DNA from: Azospirillum oleiclasticum | Lineage (GTDB): Bacteria; Pseudomonadota; Alphaproteobacteria; Azospirillales; Azospirillaceae | Assembly (NCBI RefSeq): GCF_013423485.1 | Contig: NZ_JABFFR010000041.1 | Span: 31,829 to 95,828, forward strand | Direction: 5' to 3' | DNA length: 64,000 bases | Shown: positions 39,666-48,327 of the stretch, piece by piece | Layout of the letters: every line of letters begins with the position of its first letter | Numbering within the stretch: position 1 is the first letter of the stretch | The notes under the pieces: model-generated | What the model saw: only the letters and a program-made list of their open reading frames with translations | Databases searched by the model: none | What the model was told of the DNA's origin: nothing | Translations under genes and position numbers: made by a program

Positions 39666-39683
39666 GAAAAATCATGATTTTTC
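39666..39683. promoter_or_regulatory. 18-bp perfect palindrome over the dusA start codon
   Basis: GAAAAATCATGATTTTTC reads the same on both strands and has the dusA ATG at its centre. It is AT-rich in an otherwise GC-rich region and marks the edge of the inserted element. It might bind a regulator or the integrase, or arise from the joined att site. Confidence 0.5.
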
Positions 39684-40669
39684 AACCACATAGACTGGCC
39701 GTGGCGCCGATGATGGACTGGACGGACCGGCATTGCCGGTTCTTCCACCGGCTGCTGACCCGCCGCACGCTGCTTTACACGGAGATGGTCACCACCGGCG
39801 CCATCCTGCACGGCGACCGCGAGCGGCTGTTGGGCTTCGACCCCGCCGAGCATCCGGTGGCGCTCCAGATCGGCGGCTCCGACCCGGCCGATCTGGCGGC
39901 CAGCGCCCGCATCGGGGAAGAATGGGGCTACGACGAGATCAACCTGAACGTCGGCTGCCCCAGCGACCGGGTGCAGTCCGGCCGCTTCGGCGCCTGCCTG
40001 ATGGCGGAGCCGGATCTGGTCGCCCGCTGCGTCGGCGCCATGCGCGACGCGGTGCGGATTCCCGTCACGGTCAAGTCGCGCATCGCCATCGACGCCATGG
40101 AGGAGTGGCCGACGTTGGAGGGCTTCGTGCGCACCGTGTCCGCCGCCGGCTGCACCCGCTTCGTCGTGCACGCCCGCAAGGCCTGGCTGAAGGGCCTGAG
40201 CCCCAAGGAGAACCGCGACGTTCCGCCCTTGCGCTACGACCTCGTGCACCGGCTGAAGGCGGAGTTCCCGCATCTCGACATCTCCATCAACGGCGGCATC
40301 CGCACGCTCGCCGAGGCGCAGGCCCAGCTCGCGCACGTCGATGGCGTGATGATCGGCCGCGCCGCCTACGAGACGCCCTTCATCCTGGCCGACGCCGACC
40401 GCCTCCTTTACGGCGAGTCGGCGGAGCCGCCGGACGCGCACGCGGTGGTGCGCGCCATGCTGCCCTATGTGGAGGCGGCGCGCCGCCGCGGCGCGCCGTT
40501 GTCCGCCATCACACGCCACATGCTGGGGTTGTTCCAGGGCCGCCCCGGCGCCCGCGCCTGGCGCCGCCACCTGAGCGAGAACGCCCACCGCCCCGGCGCC
40601 GGGCCGGACCTCCTGCTGGCCGCCGCGGCCTTCGTTCCGGAAGCGGCGCCGCTCGCGCGAAGCGCGTGA
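39674..40669 (+). CDS. dusA: tRNA-dihydrouridine synthase A
   Basis: The 331-residue enzyme reduces uridines 20 and 20a in tRNA with FMN and NADPH. LAVAPMMDWTDRHCRFFHRL is the N-terminal FMN-binding signature, INLNVGCPSDRVQSGRFGAC includes the catalytic Cys, and FVVHARKAWLKGLSPKENRD is typical of the DusA branch. The C-terminal helical tRNA-binding domain has MLGLFQGRPGARAWRRHLSE. The first residues (MIFQPHR) are probably supplied by the inserted element, since the integrase group recombines within the 5' end of dusA and restores an intact gene. The stop lies in the first unit of a tandem repeat. Confidence 0.93.
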   Translation: MIFQPHRLAVAPMMDWTDRHCRFFHRLLTRRTLLYTEMVTTGAILHGDRERLLGFDPAEHPVALQIGGSDPADLAASARIGEEWGYDEINLNVGCPSDRVQSGRFGACLMAEPDLVARCVGAMRDAVRIPVTVKSRIAIDAMEEWPTLEGFVRTVSAAGCTRFVVHARKAWLKGLSPKENRDVPPLRYDLVHRLKAEFPHLDISINGGIRTLAEAQAQLAHVDGVMIGRAAYETPFILADADRLLYGESAEPPDAHAVVRAMLPYVEAARRRGAPLSAITRHMLGLFQGRPGARAWRRHLSENAHRPGAGPDLLLAAAAFVPEAAPLARSA

Positions 40670-40809
40670 CCAAACACCGGCGAAGCGCGTGACCAAACAC
40701 CAGCGAAGCGCGTGACCAAACACCGGCGAAGCGCGTGACCAAACACCAGCGAAGCGCGTGACCAAACACCGGCGAAGCGCGTGACCAACACCGGCGAAGC
40801 GCGTGACCG
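40658..40809. repeat. 23-bp tandem repeat, about 6.6 copies, right after dusA
   Basis: The unit CGAAGCGCGTGACCAAACAC plus CGG or CAG repeats from 40658, at 40681, 40704, 40727 and 40750, then a 22-bp copy at 40773 and a partial one at 40795. Copies alternate CGG, CAG, CGG, CAG, CGG, so a 46-bp higher-order unit is visible. The first copy contains the dusA stop, so the gene's last codons seeded or were copied into the array. It has no spacers and no coding role. Confidence 0.9.
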
Positions 40810-40885
40810 CCACAGGCGGTGATTGCGCCGGCGGGATTGCCTCGGGCACCATGGCATGCGTTCCGCCATGGGGGAGAGGGCGATC

Positions 40886-43800
40886 ATGCTGCGCGTGCTG
40901 CTGGTGCTGTGGCTGTGTCTGGCCGGACTGACCGCGACCGCGGCGCGGGCGGAGTTCGCACCGCCCGGTCTGGGGAACGACACCGACGCCTACGTCAACA
41001 CCCTGCTGTCCAAGGCGCCGCCGCAGCCGCAGCCGGCCAACCGCGACAAGGCGTTGAAGGACGCCCGCGCGGCCGTCGGCCGCGGCGACTTCCCCAAGGC
41101 CGTCGCCGGTTTCGAGCAGGCCATCACGCTGGGCGCCGACGGCACCGCGCTGTGGATGGAGCTGTCGGAGGCTTGGGCCGGCGGTGCCAGGCCCAACCGC
41201 GACCGGGTGCTCCAGGCCGCCTACCAGGCCTACCGCATCGCCGGCCCCGGCGAGGAGCAGGCGGCCCCGCTCTGGCGCCTCGGCGTGTTGCTGGACGAGA
41301 GTTTCGACCGGCCGGAGCAGGCGCTGCGCGCGTTGCGCGAGCTGGCGGATTCCGGCCAGGGCCGCAGCGACCAGTTCCTCGCCCAGTCCTATCCCACCCT
41401 GAAGGAGCGCATCGCCGCGACCCGCCAGCGGGTCGGGCTGAACGTGCGCCGGGTGTCGGTGGACACCAGCCAGTCCATGGCCCGCGTCTGCGTCGCCTTC
41501 ACCGACGCGCTGAGCGGCAAGCGCGGCGTGCGGTTCGAGGATTTCGTGGCGGTGGAGCCGGCGGTGCCGCTGGCCGCCAGCCCGGCGGGGGAGGAGCTGT
41601 GCCTGACCGGCTTCGCCTTCGGCTCCGGCTACAAGATCACCCTGCGCCAGGGGCTTCCGGGCGAGGAGGGGCTGGCGCTGCGCAAGGACGATGTCCGCAC
41701 CGTGCGCATCGGCGACCGCCCGCCGTCGGTCGCCTTCCGCGGCGACGCCTTCATCCTGCCGCGCGGCGAGGCCGACGGCATCCCGGTGGCGGCGGTCAAC
41801 GTCGATGCGGTGGCGCTCAAGGTCTTCCGGATCAACGACCGCGGCCTGCCCGGCCTGCTGCGCAACCAGCAGTTCCTCGGCGGACTCACCCCCTACGAGG
41901 GGCAGGACATCGCCGACAACATGGGCGAGCTGGTGTGGGAGGGGCGCATGGACGTGCCCGCCGCCGCCCGCAACGCCGAAAACGTCGTCGCCTTGCCCTT
42001 CCGGCAGGCGGTGAAGGAGCCGCAACCCGGCGTCTACATCGTCACCGCGGAGGCGGCCGACGTGCCCGACCGCGAGATCCCCTATGTCCGCGCCACCCAA
42101 TGGGTGCTGGTGTCCGACATCGGCCTGACGGCGATGGAAGGGAAGGACGGGCTGACCGTCTTCGCCCGCTCCTTCGGCACCGCCAAGCCGATGGCCGGGG
42201 TGGAGCTGGCGCTGGTCGCCCGCAACAACGCCGAGCTGGCCCGCGTGCGTACGGACGGGGAGGGCAGGGCGCGCTTCGCCCCCGGCCTGATGAAGGGGGC
42301 GGGCGGGCGCCAGCCGGTGGCGGTCATGGCCTACGCCGGGGCCGACTACGCGGTGCTCCAGCTTCTCTCCGCGGCCTTCGACCTGTCCGACCGCGGGGTC
42401 GGCGGTCGGCCGGTGCCGGGGCCGATGGACGCCTTCCTTTACAGCGACCGCGGCGTCTACCGCCAGGGGGAGACGGTCAACCTGTCGGTCCTGCTGCGCG
42501 ACGACCGCACGGTGGGGGTGGAGGGGCTGCCGCTGACCCTCACCATCCTGCGCCCGTCGGGCACCGAGTACCGCCGGGTGGTGGTGAAGCCCGACGCCGG
42601 CGGCGGCGCGTCCTTCGCGCTGAAACTCTCCGCCACGGCGCCGCTGGGCGGCTGGACGGTGGTGGCGCACACCGATCCCGGCGCCGACCCGGTCGGCACG
42701 CTGTTCTTCCAGGTCGATGATTTCGTGCCCGAGCGGCTGGCGGTGGATCTCACCCCCGCCGCCCCCTTCCTCGTCCCCGGCACGCCGATGGAGGTGCTGG
42801 CCAAGAGCCGCTTCCTCTACGGCCCGCCCGCCGCCGGGCTGGACGGGGAAGCCCAACTGGCCCTGCAAGCCGATCCCGATCCCTACCCACGCCACGCCGG
42901 CTACCGCTTCGGGCTGGCGCAGGAGCGGGTGAACACCCGCGTCGAGCGGCTGGAGTTCCCGACCACCGACGCCAACGGCGAGAGCCGCATCGCGGCAAGC
43001 CTGCCGCCGCTGCCCGACACCACCCGCCCGCTGCGCGCCGAGATCCGCGTCGCGGTGGCGGAGCCGGGCGGGCGGCCGAGCCGGCAGACGGTCACGGTGC
43101 CCGTGCGCACCCAGCCCTTCGCCATCGGCGTGAAGCCGCGCCACAGCGGCGACCGGCTGGCCGAGGGGCAGCCGGCGGTGTTCGATGTGCTGGCCGTCGC
43201 CCCGGACGGCGCCCCCATCGCCAAGGCCGGCCTCGCCTGGGAGCTGTTCCGGGAGGAGACGACCTTCAACTGGTACTACCGCGACGGCCGCTACAATTTC
43301 CGCGCAAGCACCCGCGACCGCAGCCAGCGCGCCGGCACCCTGGACGCCGCACCCGGCCGCCCGGCGGAGCTGGCGCTTGGCCCGATCACCTACGGACGCT
43401 ACCGGATCGAGCTGTCGGACAAGGCTACGGGCGTCGCCACCTCCGTCCGCTTCGCGTCCGGCTGGCAGCCGGCGACCGAGGCGACCGACGCGCCGGACAA
43501 GCTGGAGGTCACCGCCGACCGCCCCGTCTACAAGCCGGGCGAGACGGCCAAGATCCGCATCGCCCCGCCCTTCGCGGGGGAGGTGCTGCTGACCGTCGCG
43601 TCGGACCGGCTGTTCGACAGCCGCAGCTTCAGCGTGCCGGCGGAAGGCACGACGGTCGATGTGCCGGTGGATGGCGCCTGGGGTCCCGGCGCCTACGTCA
43701 CCGCCACCGTCTACCGTCCGCCGGTCAAGGGCAAGGAGCGCCAGCCGGTGCGGGCCATCGGTCTGGTCTGGCTCGGCATCGACCCGGCCGACCGCACCCT

Positions 43801-46072
43801 CACCGTCACCGCCGAGGCGCCGGAACTGGTGCGCCCGCGCCAGCCGCTGCCGGTGACGCTGCGCGTCGCCCACACCGGTGCGGCGGAACCCACCTTCGTC
43901 ACGCTGGCCGCGGTGGACGAGGGCATCCTGCGGCTGACCGATTTCGCCTCGCCCGACCCGGCCGGGCATTACTTCGGCAAGCGGCGGCTGGGCATCGACA
44001 TCCGCGACGATTACGGCCGGCTGATCGACGCCATGGACGGCAATTTCGGCCGGCTGCGCCAGGGCGGCGACGCCAGTTCGGTGGGGCTGCCGGTGGTGCC
44101 CTTCCGGGTGGTGTCGCTGTTCCACGGGCCGGTGGCGGTGGGGGCGGACGGCACCGCGCGCGTCACGCTCGACATCCCCGATTTCAACGGCGAGCTGCGG
44201 CTGATGGCCGTCGCCTACTCCAAGACCCGAGTCGGCTCGACCGCGAGGCCGCTGACCGTGCGCGACCCGCTGGTGGCGGACGCGGCCCTGCCGCGCTTCC
44301 TCGCCCCCGGCGACGACAGCCGGGTGACCCTGAATCTGCACGCGGTGGACAGCCCGGCCGGCTCCTACGCCATCGCGGTGACCGGTCAGGGGCCGGTGGC
44401 GGTCGACCAGGGCGCCTTCACCGTCGATCTCCAGGCGGGGGAGCGGCGCACCATCGTACTGCCGCTGCGCGGGCTGGGTGCCGGCATCGGCCGGGTGACG
44501 CTGGCCGCCAGCGGCCCCGGCGGGCTGGCCGTGTCGCACGACTACGACATCACCGTACGCCCGTCGCGCCCGGTGGAGACGGTCTTCACCACCCAGCAGA
44601 TGGCCCCCGGCGCCACCGCCAGCTTCGGCGCACCGCTGCTCGCCTCCTACGTGCCGGGGACGGCGGCCTTGTCCGTCACCTACAGCGCCGGCCCGCCCTT
44701 CGACCTCGTCGGGCTGCTGCGGGCGCTCGACCGCTACCCCTTCGGCTGCCTGGAGCAGACGGTCAGCCGAGCCATGCCGCTCCTGTCGGTGCGTGAGCTG
44801 GAGTCCGCCATCGGCGTGTCGAAGGCCGACGGCACGCTGGACGCGCGGCTGGATCAGGCCATCGCCCGCACGCTGGACCGCCAGCGTTACGACGGCAGCT
44901 TCGGGCTGTGGTCGGCCAATGGCGACACCGACGGCTGGGTCACCGCCTACGCCATGGAGTTCCTGACCCGTGCCCGCGCCAAGGGCCGCGACATTCCCGA
45001 AAAGCCCTTCCGCGACGGTCTGGACTGGCTGCGCCGCCACGCGGTGGACGGCGGCACCGACAATGGGGCTCTCGCCAGCCGCGCCTACGCCCTGCATGTG
45101 CTGGCGCTGGCCGGGGTGGTGACGCCCAGCCCCGTGCGCTACTTCGCCGACGCCTTCCTGGGCAAGCTGCCGACCCCGCTCGCCAAGGCGCAGGTGGGGG
45201 CGGCGCTGGCCCGGCTCGGCGACACGGAGCGGGCCAACCGCGCCTTCACCGCCGCCACCAGCCGGCTGGCCCGCGACCCCTGGCACGAGGATTACGGCTC
45301 CACCGTCCGCGACGCCGCGGCGCTGGTCACCCTGCTGGCGGAGGTGGACGCGCTCGGCACCCGGCTCCCCGCACTGATCGACCGGCTCCCCGCCAACGAC
45401 ACCTCGGTGCGGCTGACCAGCCCGCAGGAGCAGGCGTGGCTGGTGCTGGCGGCGGAGTCGCTGATGAAGGGGGCCACCCCGCCGCGCGTCACCGTCGGCG
45501 GCCGTCCGCGCGGCGGCGACCCGGTCAGCCTGCTGCCCACCTCGGCCGATCTGGCCGCCGGGATCAGCGTGGCGAACGCCGGCACCGCGCCGGTGTGGCA
45601 GGCGGTGTCCGTCTCCGGCGTGCCGGCCGACCCGCGCCCGGCGGCGCGGGAGGGGCTGCGGGTCAAGCGCAACTTCCTGACCCGCGGCGGCGAGCCGCTC
45701 AACCTCGACGCCATCCGGCAGAACGACGTGTTCGTCATCCTGCTGGAGGGGGAGGCCTCGACCAAGCTGCACCACCAGGCCATCGTCACCCACCCGCTGC
45801 CCGCCGGTTGGGAGATCGAAAGCCTGAACGCCGGCGACCTGCCCTGGATCGGCGAACTGACCGGCACCCAGACGGTGGAGGCGCGCGACGACCGCTACGT
45901 CGCCGCGCTCGACCTGACCGAGGAGCAGCCGACCTTCCGCCTCGCCTACCTCGTCCGCGCCGTCACCCCCGGCGGCTACGAGCTGCCCGGCGCCATGCTG
46001 GAGGACATGTACAAGCCCCGCTTCTTCGCCCGTCAGGCGGCCGGGCGGATCACCGTGCACCCGGCGCAATGA
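40886..46072 (+). CDS. Alpha-2-macroglobulin-family periplasmic protease trap
   Basis: ATG 40886, behind GGGGGAGAGGG, gives 1728 residues with signal peptide MLRVLLVLWLCLAGLTATAA ending ARA. The MG-domain series runs to about 1150; segments include AFLYSDRGVYRQGETVNLSV and DRPVYKPGETAKIRIAPPFA. The A2M thioester motif CLEQ lies at 1288-1291 in YPFGCLEQTVSRAMPLLSVR. Bacterial A2Ms trap attacking proteases in the periplasm. E. coli YfhM is a lipoprotein; this one has no lipobox, so it is probably soluble. It overlaps or abuts the pbpC gene, the classic partner that repairs peptidoglycan. Confidence 0.92.
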   Translation: MLRVLLVLWLCLAGLTATAARAEFAPPGLGNDTDAYVNTLLSKAPPQPQPANRDKALKDARAAVGRGDFPKAVAGFEQAITLGADGTALWMELSEAWAGGARPNRDRVLQAAYQAYRIAGPGEEQAAPLWRLGVLLDESFDRPEQALRALRELADSGQGRSDQFLAQSYPTLKERIAATRQRVGLNVRRVSVDTSQSMARVCVAFTDALSGKRGVRFEDFVAVEPAVPLAASPAGEELCLTGFAFGSGYKITLRQGLPGEEGLALRKDDVRTVRIGDRPPSVAFRGDAFILPRGEADGIPVAAVNVDAVALKVFRINDRGLPGLLRNQQFLGGLTPYEGQDIADNMGELVWEGRMDVPAAARNAENVVALPFRQAVKEPQPGVYIVTAEAADVPDREIPYVRATQWVLVSDIGLTAMEGKDGLTVFARSFGTAKPMAGVELALVARNNAELARVRTDGEGRARFAPGLMKGAGGRQPVAVMAYAGADYAVLQLLSAAFDLSDRGVGGRPVPGPMDAFLYSDRGVYRQGETVNLSVLLRDDRTVGVEGLPLTLTILRPSGTEYRRVVVKPDAGGGASFALKLSATAPLGGWTVVAHTDPGADPVGTLFFQVDDFVPERLAVDLTPAAPFLVPGTPMEVLAKSRFLYGPPAAGLDGEAQLALQADPDPYPRHAGYRFGLAQERVNTRVERLEFPTTDANGESRIAASLPPLPDTTRPLRAEIRVAVAEPGGRPSRQTVTVPVRTQPFAIGVKPRHSGDRLAEGQPAVFDVLAVAPDGAPIAKAGLAWELFREETTFNWYYRDGRYNFRASTRDRSQRAGTLDAAPGRPAELALGPITYGRYRIELSDKATGVATSVRFASGWQPATEATDAPDKLEVTADRPVYKPGETAKIRIAPPFAGEVLLTVASDRLFDSRSFSVPAEGTTVDVPVDGAWGPGAYVTATVYRPPVKGKERQPVRAIGLVWLGIDPADRTLTVTAEAPELVRPRQPLPVTLRVAHTGAAEPTFVTLAAVDEGILRLTDFASPDPAGHYFGKRRLGIDIRDDYGRLIDAMDGNFGRLRQGGDASSVGLPVVPFRVVSLFHGPVAVGADGTARVTLDIPDFNGELRLMAVAYSKTRVGSTARPLTVRDPLVADAALPRFLAPGDDSRVTLNLHAVDSPAGSYAIAVTGQGPVAVDQGAFTVDLQAGERRTIVLPLRGLGAGIGRVTLAASGPGGLAVSHDYDITVRPSRPVETVFTTQQMAPGATASFGAPLLASYVPGTAALSVTYSAGPPFDLVGLLRALDRYPFGCLEQTVSRAMPLLSVRELESAIGVSKADGTLDARLDQAIARTLDRQRYDGSFGLWSANGDTDGWVTAYAMEFLTRARAKGRDIPEKPFRDGLDWLRRHAVDGGTDNGALASRAYALHVLALAGVVTPSPVRYFADAFLGKLPTPLAKAQVGAALARLGDTERANRAFTAATSRLARDPWHEDYGSTVRDAAALVTLLAEVDALGTRLPALIDRLPANDTSVRLTSPQEQAWLVLAAESLMKGATPPRVTVGGRPRGGDPVSLLPTSADLAAGISVANAGTAPVWQAVSVSGVPADPRPAAREGLRVKRNFLTRGGEPLNLDAIRQNDVFVILLEGEASTKLHHQAIVTHPLPAGWEIESLNAGDLPWIGELTGTQTVEARDDRYVAALDLTEEQPTFRLAYLVRAVTPGGYELPGAMLEDMYKPRFFARQAAGRITVHPAQ

Positions 46073-46085
46073 CAGGGCGGGTAAA

Positions 46086-46167
46086 AACCCTCTCCCCCCC
46101 GGGGCGGGAGAGGGTTGGCCCCCTCACCCGACGCCTTCGGCGTCATCCTCTCCCCGGCGGGGAGAGG
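46086..46167. repeat. REP-like inverted-repeat block between the A2M and PBP1C genes
   Basis: Three hairpins follow each other. AACCCTCTCCC pairs with GGGAGAGGGTT at 46086-46116, GACGCC-TTC-GGCGTC occurs at 46130-46144, and CCTCTCCCC-GGC-GGGGAGAGG at 46147-46167. The CCCTCTCCC core also appears after prfB at 61685-61707, so it is a dispersed element. It would translate into basic nonsense if the pbpC start were placed at 46069. Confidence 0.7.
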
Positions 46168-46188
46168 GTTGTTGCCGCCGCGCGCGCC

Positions 46189-48249
46189 ATGCTGCGCCCT
46201 AGAGGCAGGCGCCTCGCCCTGGCCCTCGCCGCCGCGGCGACCCTCGCCGGCGCCGCCGTCGCCCTCGACAGCGCCTTCCCTCCGGACCTCTCGCGCCTCG
46301 CCGACCGGTCGGTGATGGTCACCGACCGCAGCGGCGCGCCGTTGCGGGCCTTCCTGAACGGCGCCGACTCCTGGCGCCTGCCGGCCACGGTGGAGGACGT
46401 CGCCCCCGTCTATCTCGACCTGCTGCTGGCCTACGAGGACAAGCGGTTCCGCGATCACATGGGTGTCGACCCGCTGGCGGTGCTGCGCGCGGCGGGGCAG
46501 AACCTGACCGCCGGGCGCGTGGTGTCCGGCGCCTCGACCCTGACCATGCAGGTCGCCCGCCTGCTGGAGCCGAAGCCGCGCACCCTGTGGGCCAAGCTGC
46601 GCGAGGCGCGGCTGGCGCTGGCGCTGGAGCGGCGCTTCGACAAGGACGCCATCCTCGGCATGTACCTGACGCTGGCCCCCTTCGGCGGCAATCTGGAGGG
46701 CGTGCGCGCCGCCACATCCGCGCTGTTCGGCAAGCGCCCGGCGGAGCTGACGGTGGCGGAGGCGGCGCTGCTGGTGGCGCTGCCCCGCTCCCCCACCGCG
46801 CTGCGCCCCGAGCGGTCGCCGGAGCGGGCGCGGGCCGCGCGCGACGCGGTGCTCGACCGGGCCGTCGCCGTCGGTGCGCTCGACGCCAAGGCGGCGGCCG
46901 AGGCGAAGGCGGAGCCGGTGCCCGACCGGCTGTTCCCCATGCCGGCCACCGCCCCCCATCTGGCCGAGCGCGCCCGGCGGGAGGCGCCGGGACAGGCGGT
47001 GGTGCGCACCACCATCGACGGGCCGCTCCAGCGCGCGCTGGAGGATCTGACCCGCCGCTCGCTGGCCGACCTGCACGACAAGGCCGGCATCGCCGTCGTC
47101 GTGGCCGACCATCGCACGCGCGAGGTGCTGGCCTACATCGGCGCGCCCGACGCGCTGGACCATCGCCGTTTCGGCCCCATCGACATGGTGGAGGCCCGCC
47201 GCTCCCCGGGTTCGGCGCTGAAGCCCTTCATCTACGGGCTGGGCTTCGACGACGGTGTCATCCACCCGGAAACCCTGATCGCCGACGTCTCCACCCGCTT
47301 CGGCGACTACGCCCCGCGCAACTTCGACCGCGACTTCTCCGGCGAGCTGACGGTGCGGGAGGCGTTGCAGCGTTCGCTGAACGTGCCCGCGGTGCTGGTG
47401 CTGGACAAGGTCGGCCCCGTCCGCTTCACCGAGGCGCTGCGCCGGACGGGGGTGCGGCTGGCGCTGCCGCGCGGCACAGCACTGCCCGGGCTTCCCGTGG
47501 CGCTGGGTGGCGCCTCGATCAGCCTGTGGGACATGGCCGCACTCTACGCCGGTCTGGCGCATGAGGGCAGGGTGGCGCCGCTGCGCATCCGGCCCGACGC
47601 GCCACCCGGCGAGGAGCACCGGCTGATGGAGCCGGAATCGGCCCGCCGCGTGCTGCGCATCCTGGAGGGGGCGGCGCTGCCGCCCGGCATGGTGCAGGCG
47701 GCCGACGTGCGGCGGCGCGCGCCCGTCGCCGTGAAGACCGGCACCAGCTACGGCTTCCGCGACGCCTGGGCCTTCGGTGTGTCGGGGCGGCATGTGGTGG
47801 GGGTGTGGACCGGGCGGCCGGACGGCACGCCCAGCCCCGACCGCTACGGCCGCAACACCGCGGCCCCGCTGCTCCACCGGGTGTTCGACCTGCTGCCGTC
47901 GGACCCCGCCGGCCCCGTCGACCGGCTCGCCACCGGCCGCCCCGCGGCTCTGCTCGACCGCATCGGCGCTGGCTTGCCGGGGCTGGACGTCCCGGAACGG
48001 CTCCGCCTGGTCTTCCCGGCCGACGGCATGGCGCTGGAGGCGATGGGCGGCGACGGCCAGGCCGCGCCGCTTCCCCTGGAAGCCTCGGGCGGGCGCCGGC
48101 CGCTGGCGTGGCTGGTGGACGGCCGGCGCGTCGCGGTCAGCCCGGTGCGCCGCGACATCCTCTGGCGCCCGGACGGTCCCGGCACCGTCCGCATCACCGT
48201 GGTGGACGCCGACGGTCGCAGCGACAGCGCGGTCGTGGACGTGCGCTGA
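46189..48249 (+). CDS. pbpC: Penicillin-binding protein 1C, bifunctional peptidoglycan synthase
   Basis: The 686-residue protein has an N-terminal membrane anchor (about 8-25), a GT51 glycosyltransferase domain with LLAYEDKRFRDHMGVDPLAV and SGASTLTMQVARLLEPKPRT, a transpeptidase domain with SxxK at Ser342 (SPGSALKPF), SLN (SLNVPAV) and KTGTS at 516-520, and a C-terminal BiPBP_C domain (about 600-686). It builds and crosslinks cell wall. ATG 46189 is preferred over ATG 46069 because the intervening 120 bp are a REP-like repeat. It pairs with the A2M gene, as in many proteobacteria. Confidence 0.9.
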   Translation: MLRPRGRRLALALAAAATLAGAAVALDSAFPPDLSRLADRSVMVTDRSGAPLRAFLNGADSWRLPATVEDVAPVYLDLLLAYEDKRFRDHMGVDPLAVLRAAGQNLTAGRVVSGASTLTMQVARLLEPKPRTLWAKLREARLALALERRFDKDAILGMYLTLAPFGGNLEGVRAATSALFGKRPAELTVAEAALLVALPRSPTALRPERSPERARAARDAVLDRAVAVGALDAKAAAEAKAEPVPDRLFPMPATAPHLAERARREAPGQAVVRTTIDGPLQRALEDLTRRSLADLHDKAGIAVVVADHRTREVLAYIGAPDALDHRRFGPIDMVEARRSPGSALKPFIYGLGFDDGVIHPETLIADVSTRFGDYAPRNFDRDFSGELTVREALQRSLNVPAVLVLDKVGPVRFTEALRRTGVRLALPRGTALPGLPVALGGASISLWDMAALYAGLAHEGRVAPLRIRPDAPPGEEHRLMEPESARRVLRILEGAALPPGMVQAADVRRRAPVAVKTGTSYGFRDAWAFGVSGRHVVGVWTGRPDGTPSPDRYGRNTAAPLLHRVFDLLPSDPAGPVDRLATGRPAALLDRIGAGLPGLDVPERLRLVFPADGMALEAMGGDGQAAPLPLEASGGRRPLAWLVDGRRVAVSPVRRDILWRPDGPGTVRITVVDADGRSDSAVVDVR

Positions 48250-48270
48250 CAAACCGGCCCTGAAAAACAA

Positions 48271-48311
48271 AGCGGCGGGCGCCGGGTCCGCATGACCCGA
48301 CGCCCGCCGCT
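48271..48311 (-). terminator. Rho-independent terminator of rne
   Basis: A stem of 18 pairs with one mismatch (AGCGGCGGGCGCCGGGTC against its complement) closes a 5-nt loop, and on the minus strand it is followed by TTTGTTTTT. That is a strong terminator for the rne transcript. It also lies after pbpC on the plus strand, but with no T-run on that side. Confidence 0.85.
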
Positions 48312-48327
48312 CCTCACCTCACGACCG

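Noticed and set aside
40658..40809. CRISPR-like array
   Set aside because: Units are contiguous with no spacers, and no cas gene is present; it is a simple tandem repeat.
39443..46069. A minus-strand open frame of over 2200 codons opposite dusA and the alpha-2-macroglobulin gene
   Set aside because: It is the shadow of very GC-rich genes on the plus strand; the translation is His/Gln/Arg/Gly-rich with no domain, while the plus strand encodes clear dusA and A2M proteins.
46069..46188. Start of pbpC at 46069 overlapping the A2M stop
   Set aside because: The added 40 residues come from a REP-like inverted-repeat block and have no signal or membrane feature; ATG 46189 begins just before the membrane anchor.
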